DNA from: Streptomyces sp. AC512_CC834
GTDB taxonomy: Bacteria > Actinomycetota > Actinomycetes > Streptomycetales > Streptomycetaceae
Assembly: GCF_019049325.1 (NCBI RefSeq)
Contig: NZ_JAGMUO010000007.1
Coordinates: 83,942-147,941, forward strand
Length of the DNA: 64,000 nucleotides
Direction: 5' to 3'
This document shows positions 1 through 8,709 of this stretch, piece by piece (position 1 is the stretch's first letter; every line of letters starts with the position of its first letter). Both the position numbers and the translations under genes were made by a program. The notes below the pieces were generated by a model. It did no database searches, was not told where the DNA came from, and worked only from the letters and a program-made list of their open reading frames with translations.

Positions 1-604
1 CCAGGTCCGCGAAGCCGACCGCGAGCCGCCGGTCCACCATCTCCTCGTCGTCACCGGCCTGCACGACCCGGCCGGCCGAGGCGGCGAGCTGGCGCCGCCA
101 GACGTAGACGAGGAACTCCTGCAGCTCGGGAAGGAGCAGCTCGACGATGGGATACGTCACCTCGGTGCGCGTCATCCCGGGCTCCGGGGGCTCGGTCAGC
201 CCCTCCAGGAAGGAGTCGATCTGCCACTCCGCCAACCGGGCGGTGGTCTGCCCGGTGGACCGGGCCACCTGAATGGCCATGGCCTCGCTGAGCAGCCCCG
301 CCTCCACCAGACCGGCCAGCCGCCGCAGGGCGAGCACGTCCGCCTCGGTGAGGGCCCTGGCCTGCCCGATGTCGGCGAAGCCCATGGCCCGCCAGAAACG
401 GGAGGCCAGTTCCATGGAGACGCCCGCGCTGCGGGCGGCCTGGAAGGGGGTGTAGCGGCGCTCGGCGCCCAGGATGAGCCCCTCGAGGCGCAGTGCGAGC
501 GGGTCCTCGCCGGGGTCGGCGGAGACCGGGGCGGGCTCGGGGTCCACCCGGCCGTCCCCGTCCGCGTCTCCGTTCGCGCCGGAGCCCGTGTCGTCGACGG
601 TCAC
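1..604 (-). CDS. cya: adenylate/guanylate cyclase, N-terminal part (runs off the left edge)
   Basis: About 201 codons are visible on the minus strand. They start at a GTG (602-604) preceded by GGAAGGG, and the frame stays open to position 1. After an acidic, Gly/Asp/Pro-rich start of about 45 residues comes an alpha-helical region ([20 protein letters not shown], then [20 protein letters not shown]). It matches the autoinhibitory regulatory domain that precedes the catalytic domain in actinobacterial class III cyclases of the Rv1264 type. The catalytic domain would lie outside the window. The enzyme would make cAMP. The gene lies downstream of birA on the same strand, as in S. coelicolor. Family assignment rests on the N-terminal domain and on context. 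Confidence 0.75.
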   Translation of the reverse strand, partial: MTVDDTGSGANGDADGDGRVDPEPAPVSADPGEDPLALRLEGLILGAERRYTPFQAARSAGVSMELASRFWRAMGFADIGQARALTEADVLALRRLAGLVEAGLLSEAMAIQVARSTGQTTARLAEWQIDSFLEGLTEPPEPGMTRTEVTYPIVELLLPELQEFLVYVWRRQLAASAGRVVQAGDDEEMVDRRLAVGFADL

Positions 605-690
605 GCCTGCTGCCCTTCCGATCTGCCGCGGTCAGGTTCGACCGGCCACAACTTTACGTCAGGTGTGCCCCAGCTCACTCCCGTGCGGCC

Positions 691-897
691 CGGCTCCCGA
701 GCCGCTCCGGGACCACCGCCGCCCCGCACGGCCGCCACCCCGAACCACTGGAGACCACCCTCACCCCTCCCGGCCCAGCCCTCCCGGCCCCACCCCTCCT
801 GGCCTCAGCCCTCCCGGCCCGCGTCCCGAGCCCGCCCGAAGCAGCCGCCGCCCCGCACGGCCATCGCCCCGAGCCGCCGGAGACCAAGCTCACCCCG
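691..897. repeat. two imperfect ~52-bp direct repeats in the birA-cya intergenic region
   Basis: The 339-bp gap between cya and birA (605-943) holds no convincing gene. Segments 717-768 and 845-896 are near copies: both begin CCGCCGCCCCGCACGGCC and both end in a CTCACCCC-type sequence. The spacer is rich in short CTCCCGGCCC motifs. No strong hairpin or promoter was recognised. Confidence 0.6.
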
Positions 898-943
898 AGC
901 CCGCCTGTCGGTCACGCTCACACTCAACGTTCACGATCAACGT

Positions 944-1858
944 TCACGCCAACCGCAGGTGCACGATGTCCCCCGCTCCCACCGGCTCCTGCACCCCCGC
1001 CTCCGTCGCCAGGACCAGCCGCCCGTCCCCGTCCACGGCCACCGCCTCGCCCACGAGCGACCGCTCCCCCGGCAGTTCCGCCCGCACTATCCGCCCGAGC
1101 GTCGCGCAGCCCGCCGCGTACGTCTCCTGGAGCCCGCTGGCCGCCGGGTCGCCTCCGGCCTCCCGCCACCGCCCGTACCAGTCCTCCAGCGAGCGCAGCA
1201 CCCCGCGCAGCAGCGGATCCCGGTCGGTGTTCACGGCCCCGGCCAGCGCCAGCGACCCGGCCCGCGGGACCGGCAGCTCGTCCGCCCTGAGGCTGACGTT
1301 GATGCCGACGCCGATGACGACCCCGTCGTCCCCGGCCCGCTCGGCCAGGATGCCGCCGGCCTTGCGCTCCTCGTCGCCGACGGTCACCAGCAGGTCGTTG
1401 GGCCACTTCAGGGAGGTGTCGACGCCCGCCGTCCGGGACAGCCCGGTCGCCACGGCCACGCCGGTGAGCAGCGGCAGCCAGCCCCAGCGGGTCACGGGCA
1501 CCTCGGCGGGCCGCAGCAGTACGGAGAAGAAGAGCCCGGACCGGGCCGGCGCCGTCCACTGCCGGTCCAGGCGGCCCCGCGCGGCGGTCTGCTCCTCGGC
1601 GACGAGGACGGCCCCCTCGGCCAGCTTCCGGTCGGCGGCCCGGGCCACGAGGTCGGAGTTGGTGGAACCGGTGCGCTGGACCACGTCCACCTGGTTCCAC
1701 AGCCCTTTCTCCCGTACCAGTCCCCGGCGCAGTGCCGTGCCGTTCAGGGGCGGCCGGTCCAGGTCGGACCACCGGCTGTTCGCGGAGTCCTTCGCGGAGT
1801 CCTTCGCGGAGTCATTCGAGGAGTCATTCGAGGAGTCGGAGGAATCTCGGGGCGTCAT
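944..1858 (-). CDS. birA: biotin--[acetyl-CoA-carboxylase] ligase
   Basis: 304 residues. It activates biotin with ATP and transfers it to the biotin carboxyl carrier lysine. Visible motifs are the RGRLDRQW loop (equivalent of the GRGR biotin-binding loop), KWPNDLLV, and the C-terminal SH3-like domain that follows the GINVSL segment. There is no N-terminal winged helix, so it looks monofunctional, a ligase and not also a repressor. The ATG at 1858 was chosen because upstream in-frame codons run into the pccB promoter region. Residues 5-27 are a run of Asp-Ser-Ser-Asn / Asp-Ser-Ala-Lys repeats encoded by tandem 12-bp DNA units. It is divergent from pccB; AccA2 encoded at 5546 is its likely substrate. 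Confidence 0.93.
   Translation of the reverse strand: MTPRDSSDSSNDSSNDSAKDSAKDSANSRWSDLDRPPLNGTALRRGLVREKGLWNQVDVVQRTGSTNSDLVARAADRKLAEGAVLVAEEQTAARGRLDRQWTAPARSGLFFSVLLRPAEVPVTRWGWLPLLTGVAVATGLSRTAGVDTSLKWPNDLLVTVGDEERKAGGILAERAGDDGVVIGVGINVSLRADELPVPRAGSLALAGAVNTDRDPLLRGVLRSLEDWYGRWREAGGDPAASGLQETYAAGCATLGRIVRAELPGERSLVGEAVAVDGDGRLVLATEAGVQEPVGAGDIVHLRLA
1779..1838. repeat. five tandem 12-bp repeats inside the birA 5' end
   Basis: Five consecutive in-frame units: three of TTCGCGGAGTC(C/A) followed by two of TTCGAGGAGTC(A/G), at 1779, 1791, 1803, 1815 and 1827. On the minus strand they encode D-S-A-(K/N) and D-S-S-N repeats. The 12-bp period keeps the birA frame, so copy number could vary without breaking the gene. 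Confidence 0.9.
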
Positions 1859-1970
1859 GCAACCCACAGTAGGTGTGGGAAACACCGCACTGCCGAACGG
1901 AAGGGCCCCTACTACTCTACGGATGAGTAACCGTCCCCACCCTTTTGAGCAGGCAGGGAGCCGCATCCCG

Positions 1971-3563
1971 ATGTCCGAGCCGGAAGAGCAGCAGCCCGAC
2001 ATCCACACGACCGCGGGCAAGCTCGCGGATCTGAGGCGCCGTATCGAGGAAGCGACGCACGCCGGTTCCGCACGCGCCGTGGAGAAACAGCACGCCAAGG
2101 GCAAGCTGACGGCCCGTGAGCGCATCGACCTCCTGCTCGACGAGGGGTCCTTCGTCGAGCTGGACGAGTTCGCCCGGCACCGCTCCACCAACTTCGGCCT
2201 GGACAGCAACCGCCCGTACGGCGACGGCGTCGTCACCGGCTACGGCACCGTCGACGGCCGCCCCGTCGCCGTCTTCTCCCAGGACTTCACCGTCTTCGGC
2301 GGCGCGCTGGGCGAGGTCTACGGCCAGAAGATCGTCAAGGTCATGGACTTCGCGCTGAAGACCGGCTGCCCGGTCATCGGCATCAACGACTCCGGCGGCG
2401 CCCGCATCCAGGAGGGCGTGGCCTCACTGGGGGCGTACGGCGAGATCTTCCGCCGCAACACCCACGCCTCCGGCGTGATCCCGCAGATCAGCCTGGTCGT
2501 CGGCCCGTGCGCGGGCGGCGCGGTCTACTCCCCCGCGATCACCGACTTCACGGTGATGGTCGACCAGACCAGCCACATGTTCATCACCGGACCCGACGTC
2601 ATCAAGACGGTCACCGGCGAGGACGTCGGCTTCGAGGAGCTGGGCGGCGCCCGCACCCACAACTCCGCCTCGGGCGTGGCCCACCACATGGCGGGCGACG
2701 AGAAGGACGCCGTCGAGTACGTCAAGCAACTGCTGTCGTACCTGCCGTCCAACAACCTCTCCGAGGCCCCCGCGTTCCCGGAGGAGGCGGACCTCGCCGT
2801 CACGGACGAGGACGCCGAGCTGGACGTGATCGTCCCGGACTCGGCGAACCAGCCGTACGACATGCACACCGTCATCGAGCACGTCCTGGACGACGCCGAG
2901 TTCTTCGAGACCCAGCCGCTGTTCGCGCCGAACATCCTCACCGGCTTCGGCCGCGTCGAGGGCCGCCCCGTGGGCATCGTCGCCAACCAGCCGATGCAGT
3001 TCGCCGGGTGCCTGGACATCACCGCGTCCGAGAAGGCGGCCCGCTTCGTGCGCACCTGCGACGCCTTCAACGTCCCCGTGATCACCTTCGTGGACGTCCC
3101 CGGCTTCCTGCCCGGCGTCGACCAGGAGCACGACGGCATCATCCGCCGCGGCGCCAAGCTGATCTTCGCCTATGCCGAGGCCACGGTCCCACTCATCACG
3201 GTCATCACCCGCAAGGCCTTCGGCGGCGCCTACGACGTCATGGGCTCCAAGCACCTGGGCGCCGACCTCAACCTGGCCTGGCCCACCGCCCAGATCGCCG
3301 TCATGGGCGCCCAGGGCGCGGTCAACATCCTGCACCGCCGCACCATCACCGAGGCCGGTGACGACGCCGAGGCCACCCGCGCCCGCCTCATCCAGGAGTA
3401 CGAGGACGCCCTCCTCAACCCCTACACCGCCGCCGAACGCGGCTACGTCGACGCGGTGATCATGCCGTCCGACACCCGCCGCCACATCGTCCGCGGCCTG
3501 CGCCAGCTACGCACCAAGCGAGAGTCCCTGCCCCCGAAGAAGCACGGCAACATCCCCCTGTAA
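1971..3563 (+). CDS. pccB: propionyl-CoA carboxylase beta subunit (carboxyltransferase)
   Basis: 530 residues, the same length as the S. coelicolor PccB I recall. It transfers carboxyl from carboxybiotin on the alpha subunit to propionyl-CoA, giving methylmalonyl-CoA. Two crotonase-like halves are visible. The N-terminal half carries [13 protein letters not shown] with the oxyanion Gly-Gly; the C-terminal half carries [20 protein letters not shown] and the [11 protein letters not shown] segment. The ATG at 1971 has an AGGGAG element 10 bases upstream; an in-frame ATG at 1923 would add 16 residues. It is followed after 10 bases by the epsilon subunit gene, and the two look co-transcribed. The residue that fixes substrate choice is Asp in PccB and Ile in AccB-type enzymes; here the segment reads VDQEHDG, which fits PccB. 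Confidence 0.95.
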   Translation: MSEPEEQQPDIHTTAGKLADLRRRIEEATHAGSARAVEKQHAKGKLTARERIDLLLDEGSFVELDEFARHRSTNFGLDSNRPYGDGVVTGYGTVDGRPVAVFSQDFTVFGGALGEVYGQKIVKVMDFALKTGCPVIGINDSGGARIQEGVASLGAYGEIFRRNTHASGVIPQISLVVGPCAGGAVYSPAITDFTVMVDQTSHMFITGPDVIKTVTGEDVGFEELGGARTHNSASGVAHHMAGDEKDAVEYVKQLLSYLPSNNLSEAPAFPEEADLAVTDEDAELDVIVPDSANQPYDMHTVIEHVLDDAEFFETQPLFAPNILTGFGRVEGRPVGIVANQPMQFAGCLDITASEKAARFVRTCDAFNVPVITFVDVPGFLPGVDQEHDGIIRRGAKLIFAYAEATVPLITVITRKAFGGAYDVMGSKHLGADLNLAWPTAQIAVMGAQGAVNILHRRTITEAGDDAEATRARLIQEYEDALLNPYTAAERGYVDAVIMPSDTRRHIVRGLRQLRTKRESLPPKKHGNIPL

Positions 3564-3573
3564 GGAGACCGCT

Positions 3574-3783
3574 GTGACCATCAAGGTCGTACGGGGCAAC
3601 CCCACCCCGGAGGAACTGGCCGCCGCCCTGACGGTGGTCAGGGCCCGCGCGGCAGCGACGGAATCGGAACCGTCCGGCCCCCGGCCGCCGCGCGACGCCT
3701 GGTCGGACCCATCCCGCATCGCAGCCCACCGCATGCCCCACCCGGGCCCAACGGCATGGGGCCGCACGTACTGGCCGAGCTGA
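3574..3783 (+). CDS. pccE: acyl-CoA carboxylase epsilon subunit
   Basis: 69 residues starting at a GTG with AAGGAG seven bases upstream. Small epsilon subunits are an actinobacterial peculiarity: they stabilise and stimulate the alpha-beta carboxylase complex. The sequence has the typical short helix VRGNPTPEELAAALTVVRAR, then a Pro/Arg-rich tail ending in WGRTYWPS. It follows pccB after 10 bases. Confidence 0.9.
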   Translation: MTIKVVRGNPTPEELAAALTVVRARAAATESEPSGPRPPRDAWSDPSRIAAHRMPHPGPTAWGRTYWPS

Positions 3784-3796
3784 GAACAGCCACCCA

Positions 3797-3863
3797 GGGG
3801 CGCGGGGCTGTGTCGATGTGCGGCTCCGCCGCGTGAGCGCACGGAAGAGGAACCCCGCGCCCC
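3797..3863. terminator. long hairpin after pccE, Streptomyces intergenic repeat type
   Basis: GGGGCGCGGGG (3797-3807) pairs perfectly with CCCCGCGCCCC (3853-3863); an inner GTGCG/CGCAC stem lies inside. The wording (AGGGGCGCGGGGCTGTG) resembles a hairpin sequence found after many Streptomyces genes, recalled from general familiarity. It probably ends the pccBE transcript. Confidence 0.7.
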
Positions 3864-3866
3864 GAT

Positions 3867-3884
3867 TTGAGTACCCGTACTCAA
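3867..3884. promoter_or_regulatory. 18-bp palindrome upstream of the small membrane protein gene
   Basis: TTGAGTACCCGTACTCAA: 8-bp perfect arms around CC, lying 35 bases before the ATG at 3919. Outside the arms the match continues with one mismatch. It is immediately next to the hairpin at 3797-3863, so it could be an operator for the downstream gene or part of the same repeat. Confidence 0.5.
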
Positions 3885-3918
3885 GTCGCCGCCCCCGGCC
3901 AGGCCCCACGCTGGTGGC

Positions 3919-4047
3919 ATGCTGTGGTCCGACCCCGAGAACGAGCCGCCCAAGGAACTGCGCGACATGCAGGACATGCTGCGGCGGCTGAGCGTCTTCC
4001 TGGCGCTGGCCATGGTCCTCGCGATGATCGTCCTCGGTCTGGGATGA
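3919..4047 (+). CDS. small single-pass membrane protein
   Basis: 42 residues: a charged start (WSDPENEPPKELRDMQDMLRR) followed by one hydrophobic segment, LSVFLALAMVLAMIVLGLG, to the C-terminus. In Streptomyces a similar small gene sits between the carboxylase epsilon gene and maf. The function is unknown. Residue composition and the clean helix-plus-membrane-anchor layout support it being a real gene. Confidence 0.6.
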   Translation: MLWSDPENEPPKELRDMQDMLRRLSVFLALAMVLAMIVLGLG

Positions 4048-4079
4048 GCGGGCCCCGCCCGGGTGGCTAATGTGACCCC

Positions 4080-4703
4080 ATGACTGCTGCTCAGCCCCGC
4101 CGCCGACTCGTCCTCGCCTCCCGGTCCCCGGCCCGGCTGGGCCTGCTCCGCCAGGCCGGGCTCGCCCCCGAGGTACTCGTGAGCGGCGTCGACGAGGACG
4201 CCGTCACCGCGCCCACCCCCGCCGAGCTGGCCCTCGCCCTGGCCGAGGCCAAGGCCTCCGTCGTGGCCGCGAAGCCCGAGGTGCACGGCGCCCTGGTGAT
4301 CGGCTGCGACTCGGTGCTCGACCTGGACGGCCGGGCGCTGGGCAAGCCGGCGGACGCCGAGGAGGCCACCGCCCGCTGGAAGGCGATGCGCGGCCGGGCG
4401 GGCACGCTGCAGACCGGCCACTGCGTCTGGGACACCGCCTCCGGCCGCCACGTCTCGGCGACCGCCTCCACCGTCGTCCGCTTCGGCGAGCCGACCGACG
4501 AGGAGGTCGCGGCCTACGTGGCCTCAGGCGAGCCGCTGCACGTCGCGGGGGCGTTCACCCTGGACGGCCGCTCGGCCCCGTTCATCGACGGCATCGAGGG
4601 CGACCACGGCAACGTGATCGGCCTCAGCCTGCCCCTGCTGCGGCGTCTCCTCGCCGAACTCGGGGTCGGTATCACGGAGTTGTGGGCGCCGGCGGAGAGC
4701 TGA
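4080..4703 (+). CDS. maf: Maf-like nucleoside triphosphate pyrophosphatase
   Basis: 207 residues. It hydrolyses non-canonical or excess nucleoside triphosphates to monophosphate plus pyrophosphate. Motifs: [12 protein letters not shown] (the SxSPRR loop), GCDSVL, and the C-terminal [13 protein letters not shown]. The ATG at 4080 comes 32 bases after the stop of the small membrane gene. The last 32 bases overlap, on the opposite strand, the end of the membrane protein gene at 4672-5172, so the two genes converge with their stops crossed. Confidence 0.93.
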   Translation: MTAAQPRRRLVLASRSPARLGLLRQAGLAPEVLVSGVDEDAVTAPTPAELALALAEAKASVVAAKPEVHGALVIGCDSVLDLDGRALGKPADAEEATARWKAMRGRAGTLQTGHCVWDTASGRHVSATASTVVRFGEPTDEEVAAYVASGEPLHVAGAFTLDGRSAPFIDGIEGDHGNVIGLSLPLLRRLLAELGVGITELWAPAES

Positions 4704-5172
4704 CCGGGGCCGGGGTGCCGTCGCCGCTCCTGCCGTCCTCGGGCCGTCCGGGGGCGGACTGCCCGGCGGCGGGCTCCTCGTGGGCGTCGTACGTCATCAG
4801 CAGCAGCACGATGAGACCCAGTACGACGATCATGAAGGCGAAGGCGCCGGGACCCACCAGCCCCCAGGTGAAGGCGCCGAGCAGCCCGTGCACCACGGCC
4901 GCGCTGATCAGCAGGACCCGGCCGAGCCCGGCGGGCGCGCGGTCGCGCAGCGCCACGAGCAGCGCGACCAGGGCGCACAGCGCGAAGTAGAGCCCGAAGA
5001 CGAGCCCGCCGATCTTCGAGGACACGGACATCATGTCCGGGTCGAGACCGGCCAGGGACATGTCCTGCCGGTCGACGACGATCCCCAGGAACCAGTTCAG
5101 CGCCGCGACGCCGACCGCCTCCAGGAAGAGCACGACCGCCACGATCCACGCCACCGGCCTGCGCACTGACAC
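4672..5172 (-). CDS. four-helix integral membrane protein
   Basis: 166 residues from a GTG at 5172 with a GGTGGGGG element just upstream; a GTG at 5166 is the alternative. Four hydrophobic segments are visible: [21 protein letters not shown], then [40 protein letters not shown] and [16 protein letters not shown]. The C-terminal tail is Pro/Gly/Ser-rich and cytoplasmic-looking. No catalytic motif is seen. It lies opposite maf and upstream of accA2 in the reverse direction. The function is unknown. Confidence 0.8.
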   Translation of the reverse strand: MSVRRPVAWIVAVVLFLEAVGVAALNWFLGIVVDRQDMSLAGLDPDMMSVSSKIGGLVFGLYFALCALVALLVALRDRAPAGLGRVLLISAAVVHGLLGAFTWGLVGPGAFAFMIVVLGLIVLLLMTYDAHEEPAAGQSAPGRPEDGRSGDGTPAPVSSPPAPTTP

Positions 5173-5545
5173 CGGCCCCCACCCACTTTCGACCCTGCCG
5201 CACACGGCAGCCGTTACCCCAAGTACGTTCGAGACGACCAGAACGCTACTAACGGGTAAACCTCGCCACAAGGGTTCCGGCACGAGCAAAGAATCATTGG
5301 GCCATTAGTAGGGACTCGACAAAGAAACCGAGTGGCCCGCAGCACGCCCTTACAGAGACCTTGACCACACAGGAGAGCTAGGGTTTGCCCCAGGAGTCCT
5401 GCGTACCGCGGTACTACAAGGGCTTTCGGGGGTCGAGCGAGCCTCGAATCACGCTCCGTGTGGGCAAGCTCACCATTGGGGACGGGTCGAAGTGCCGTGT
5501 CGGCAGTCCCTAAACTCGGCTTGTTTCAAGGAGGGAGCCTCAATC
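5173..5545. promoter_or_regulatory. accA2 upstream region with a perfect palindrome and a -10-like element
   Basis: A 373-bp divergent intergenic region. It contains the perfect 12-bp palindrome GTACCGCGGTAC (5403-5414), a separated inverted pair CTACTAA (5246-5252) / TTAGTAG (5305-5311), and a TAAACT -10-like hexamer (5511-5516) about 30 bases before the accA2 GTG. No riboswitch fold was recognised. The roles of the inverted repeats are inferred only from their symmetry. Confidence 0.45.
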
Positions 5546-7318
5546 GTGCGCAAGGTGCTCATCGCCAATCGTGGCGAAATCGCTGTCCGCGTGGCCCGGG
5601 CCTGCCGGGACGCCGGGATCGCGAGCGTGGCCGTCTACGCGGACCCGGACCGGGACGCATTGCATGTCCGCGCCGCTGATGAGGCGTTCGCCCTGGGTGG
5701 TGACACCCCCGGCACCAGCTATCTGGACATCGAGAAGGTCTTGAAGGCCGCGCGGGAGTCGGGCGCGGACGCCATCCATCCGGGCTACGGATTCCTGTCC
5801 GAGAACGCGGAGTTCGCCCAGGCGGTCCTGGACGCGGACCTGATCTGGATCGGCCCGCCGCCGCAGGCCATCCGCGACCTGGGCGACAAGGTCGCCGCCC
5901 GGCACATCGCCCAGCGCGCCGGCGCTCCGCTGGTCGCGGGCACCCCCGACCCGGTCTCCGGCGCGGACGAGGTCGTGGCCTTCGCCGAGGAGCACGGTCT
6001 GCCGATCGCGATCAAGGCGGCGTTCGGCGGCGGCGGCCGCGGCCTCAAGGTCGCCCGCAACCTCGAGGAGGTCCCGGAGCTGTACGACTCCGCGGTCCGC
6101 GAGGCGGTGGCCGCCTTCGGCCGCGGGGAGTGCTTCGTGGAGCGCTACCTCGACAAGCCCCGGCACGTGGAGACCCAGTGCCTGGCCGACCAGCACGGCA
6201 ACGTGGTCGTCGTCTCCACCCGTGACTGCTCGCTGCAGCGCCGCCACCAGAAGCTGGTCGAGGAGGCCCCGGCCCCCTTCCTCTCCGACGCGCAGATGGA
6301 GGAGCTGTACGCGGCCTCCAAGGCCATCCTGAAGGAGGCCGGCTACGTCGGCGCCGGCACCGTGGAGTTCCTCGTCGGCACGGACGGCACGATCTCCTTC
6401 CTGGAGGTCAACACCCGCCTCCAGGTCGAGCACCCGGTGACCGAGGAAGTCGCCGGCATCGACCTGGTCCGCGAGATGTTCCGCATCGCCGACGGCGAGG
6501 AACTCGGCTACGGCGACCCCGTCCTGCGCGGCCACTCCTTCGAGTTCCGCATCAACGGCGAGGACCCCGGACGCGGCTTCCTGCCCGCCCCCGGCACCGT
6601 CACCCTCTTCGAGGCGCCCGCCGGACCCGGTGTGCGCCTGGACGCCGGCGTCGAGTCCGGGTCGGTGATCGGCCCGGCCTGGGACTCCCTGCTGGCCAAG
6701 CTGATCGTCACCGGCCGCACCCGCGCCGAGGCCCTCCAGCGCGCCGCCCGCGCCCTGGACGAGTTCACCGTGGAGGGCATGGCGACCGCCATCCCCTTCC
6801 ACCGCGCGGTCGTCCGCGACCCCGCCTTCGCCCCGGAACTGACCGGTTCCACCGATCCGTTCACGGTCCACACCCGCTGGATCGAGACGGAGTTCGTCAA
6901 CGAGATCAAGCCCTTCACCGCGCCCGCCGACACCGAGGCGGACGAGGAGAGCGGCCGGGAGACGGTCGTCGTGGAGGTCGGCGGCAAACGCCTGGAGGTC
7001 TCCCTCCCCTCCTCCCTCGGCATGTCCCTGGCCCGCACCGGGCTGGCGGCCGGCGCCCGCCCCAAGCGCCGGGCGGCGAAGAAGTCCGGCTCCGCGGCCT
7101 CCGGCGACACCCTCGCGTCCCCGATGCAGGGCACGATCGTCAAGATCGCTGTCGAGGAGGGCCAGGAAGTCCAGGAGGGCGACCTGATCGTCGTCCTGGA
7201 GGCCATGAAGATGGAACAGCCCCTCAACGCCCACAAGTCCGGCACCATCAAGGGCCTGGGAGCCGAGGTCGGCGCGTCCGTCACGTCCGGCGCGGCGATC
7301 TGCGAGATCAAGGACTGA
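5546..7318 (+). CDS. accA2: acyl-CoA carboxylase alpha subunit (biotin carboxylase plus biotin carrier)
   Basis: 590 residues, matching the usual length of Streptomyces AccA-type subunits. The N-terminal biotin carboxylase has [12 protein letters not shown], the ATP-grasp glycine loop [11 protein letters not shown], and the active-site stretch [15 protein letters not shown] Lys/Ala-rich linker follows, then the C-terminal carrier domain with the biotinylation motif EAMKMEQP; its lysine is about 35 residues from the end. The GTG at 5546 has AAGGAGGGAG just upstream. It supplies carboxybiotin to PccB and related beta subunits, making methylmalonyl- or malonyl-CoA for fatty acid and polyketide synthesis. 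Confidence 0.96.
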   Translation: MRKVLIANRGEIAVRVARACRDAGIASVAVYADPDRDALHVRAADEAFALGGDTPGTSYLDIEKVLKAARESGADAIHPGYGFLSENAEFAQAVLDADLIWIGPPPQAIRDLGDKVAARHIAQRAGAPLVAGTPDPVSGADEVVAFAEEHGLPIAIKAAFGGGGRGLKVARNLEEVPELYDSAVREAVAAFGRGECFVERYLDKPRHVETQCLADQHGNVVVVSTRDCSLQRRHQKLVEEAPAPFLSDAQMEELYAASKAILKEAGYVGAGTVEFLVGTDGTISFLEVNTRLQVEHPVTEEVAGIDLVREMFRIADGEELGYGDPVLRGHSFEFRINGEDPGRGFLPAPGTVTLFEAPAGPGVRLDAGVESGSVIGPAWDSLLAKLIVTGRTRAEALQRAARALDEFTVEGMATAIPFHRAVVRDPAFAPELTGSTDPFTVHTRWIETEFVNEIKPFTAPADTEADEESGRETVVVEVGGKRLEVSLPSSLGMSLARTGLAAGARPKRRAAKKSGSAASGDTLASPMQGTIVKIAVEEGQEVQEGDLIVVLEAMKMEQPLNAHKSGTIKGLGAEVGASVTSGAAICEIKD

Positions 7319-7369
7319 GAGCACCCGCCCGACACGCGTCAGGACACGCCAGGAGACGTCCGGACATGT

Positions 7370-7442
7370 GAGGACACACTTTTAGAGGACACACTTTTAG
7401 GGGCGCCCGGCGGACGGCAGTGACCGATCCGCCGGGCGCCCC
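7370..7442. terminator. bidirectional terminator after accA2, preceded by a 15-bp tandem duplication
   Basis: GGGGCGCCCGGCGGA (7400-7414) pairs perfectly over 15 bp with its complement at 7428-7442. It lies between accA2 and the convergent DeoR gene, so it probably ends both transcripts. Immediately before it GAGGACACACTTTTA occurs twice in tandem (7370-7384 and 7385-7399). Confidence 0.85.
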
Positions 7443-7482
7443 CGCGGTTGTACGGGGGGAGCGCGACGGGACCGTACGACGG

Positions 7483-8532
7483 CTAGCGGCGACGCATGTC
7501 GGCGACGCGCGCCCGTTCCGCCCCGCCGTTCTGCTCACCGAGGGCGGTGGCCGACCGCAGCCCCGCCGCCGCGCCCGGAACCTGACGGCGCGGCCCCGGA
7601 AGCGGCACGTCCCGGCGCTGCTGACGCGCCGGTCCGGCATCACCCCCCGAGGCACCGGAGGCACCCGAGGTGCCTGAGCTCCGGGATGCCCCGGAGACCC
7701 CGGAGGTCCCGGAGACCCCGGAGGCCCCGGTGCCGTTGCCCGCGCCCCCTGACGCCCCGGCCACGGAGATCTGCACGCCCTGGTCGGCCAGCGCCTGGAG
7801 TTCGGTGGCGGCGCGGTCGTCGTGGCCCGGCGACTCGTCGGTGACCAGACGGGTGATGACATCGGTGGGCACGGTCTGGAACATGGTGTCCGTGCCCAGC
7901 TTGGAGTGGTCGGCGAGGACGACGACCTCGGCGGCGGCCTGCACCAGCGCCCGGTCGACGGACGCCGAGAGCATGTTGGAGGTGGACAGCCCTCGCTCGG
8001 CGGTCAACCCGCTCCCGGACAGGAAGGCCTTGGAGACCCGCAGCCCCTGCAGGGACTGCTCGGCTCCCGACCCGACCAGGGCGTAGTTGGACCCTCTGAG
8101 CGTGCCACCGGTCATGACGACCTCGACCCGGTTGGCGTGGGCGAGGGCCTGGGCCACCAGCAGCGAGTTGGTGACGACGGTCAGCCCGGGCACCCGCGCG
8201 AGCCGGCGGGCCAGCTCCTGGGTGGTCGTCCCGGCACCCACCACGATGGCCTCGCCCTCTTCGACGAAGCCCGCGGCGAGATCGGCGATGGCCGTCTTCT
8301 CGGCGGTCGCGAGATGGGACTTCTGCGGAAAGCCGGACTCTCGCGTGAACCCGCCCGGCAGTACCGCACCGCCGTGCCGGCGGTCGAGGAGTCCTTCTGC
8401 CTCCAGTGCGCGCACGTCCCGCCGTACGGTCACTTCGGAGGTCTGGACGACGCGGGCGAGCTCACGGAGCGACACGGCCCCGTTCGCTCGCACCATTTCG
8501 AGGATCAATTGGCGACGTTCTGCAGCGAACAC
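7483..8532 (-). CDS. DeoR-family transcriptional regulator with a Ser/Gly-rich tail
   Basis: 349 residues. The N-terminal DeoR winged helix reads RRQLILEMVRANGAVSLREL then TSEVTVRRDVRALEAEGLL and RRHGGAV. It is followed by the sugar-phosphate sensor fold (GAGTTTQELARRL, TNSLLVAQALA, MTGGTLRGSNYALVG, VVLADHSKLG). DeoR proteins usually end near residue 255. This one continues with a low-complexity GASG/SGTSG repeat region (about residues 255-300) and a basic tail. It lies next to the nucleoside salvage genes, so it is a candidate regulator of them, but no copy of the CTACGCGCGTAG site was found at its own promoter. Confidence 0.88.
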   Translation of the reverse strand: MFAAERRQLILEMVRANGAVSLRELARVVQTSEVTVRRDVRALEAEGLLDRRHGGAVLPGGFTRESGFPQKSHLATAEKTAIADLAAGFVEEGEAIVVGAGTTTQELARRLARVPGLTVVTNSLLVAQALAHANRVEVVMTGGTLRGSNYALVGSGAEQSLQGLRVSKAFLSGSGLTAERGLSTSNMLSASVDRALVQAAAEVVVLADHSKLGTDTMFQTVPTDVITRLVTDESPGHDDRAATELQALADQGVQISVAGASGGAGNGTGASGVSGTSGVSGASRSSGTSGASGASGGDAGPARQQRRDVPLPGPRRQVPGAAAGLRSATALGEQNGGAERARVADMRRR

Positions 8533-8559
8533 GAAACTGACAGTAACCCCAACGACCGT

Positions 8560-8572
8560 CTGCTTTCAGCAG
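8560..8572. promoter_or_regulatory. small inverted repeat upstream of the DeoR gene
   Basis: CTGCT-TTC-AGCAG lies 28 bases before the start codon of the minus-strand DeoR gene. It is a possible autoregulatory site; the only evidence is symmetry and position. Confidence 0.3.
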
Positions 8573-8709
8573 TATGCGCCGAATAACAGAAGTTGTTCGC
8601 AGGCCAGCACCGGAAGTGGTATACGCACCCAGTCCGGCCACCTATGCCACTCGCAAGCTCCGCAACTCCCCGTGACCAGCGGGGAGTCAATTCAAGCCGC
8701 CCGCGGGCG

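Noticed and set aside
474..1970. A continuous plus-strand open frame running into pccB, and other long frames antisense to birA
   Set aside because: They are antisense to birA and cya, rich in Pro/Arg/Ser, and the PccB family begins near 1971. They are shadows of GC-rich coding DNA.
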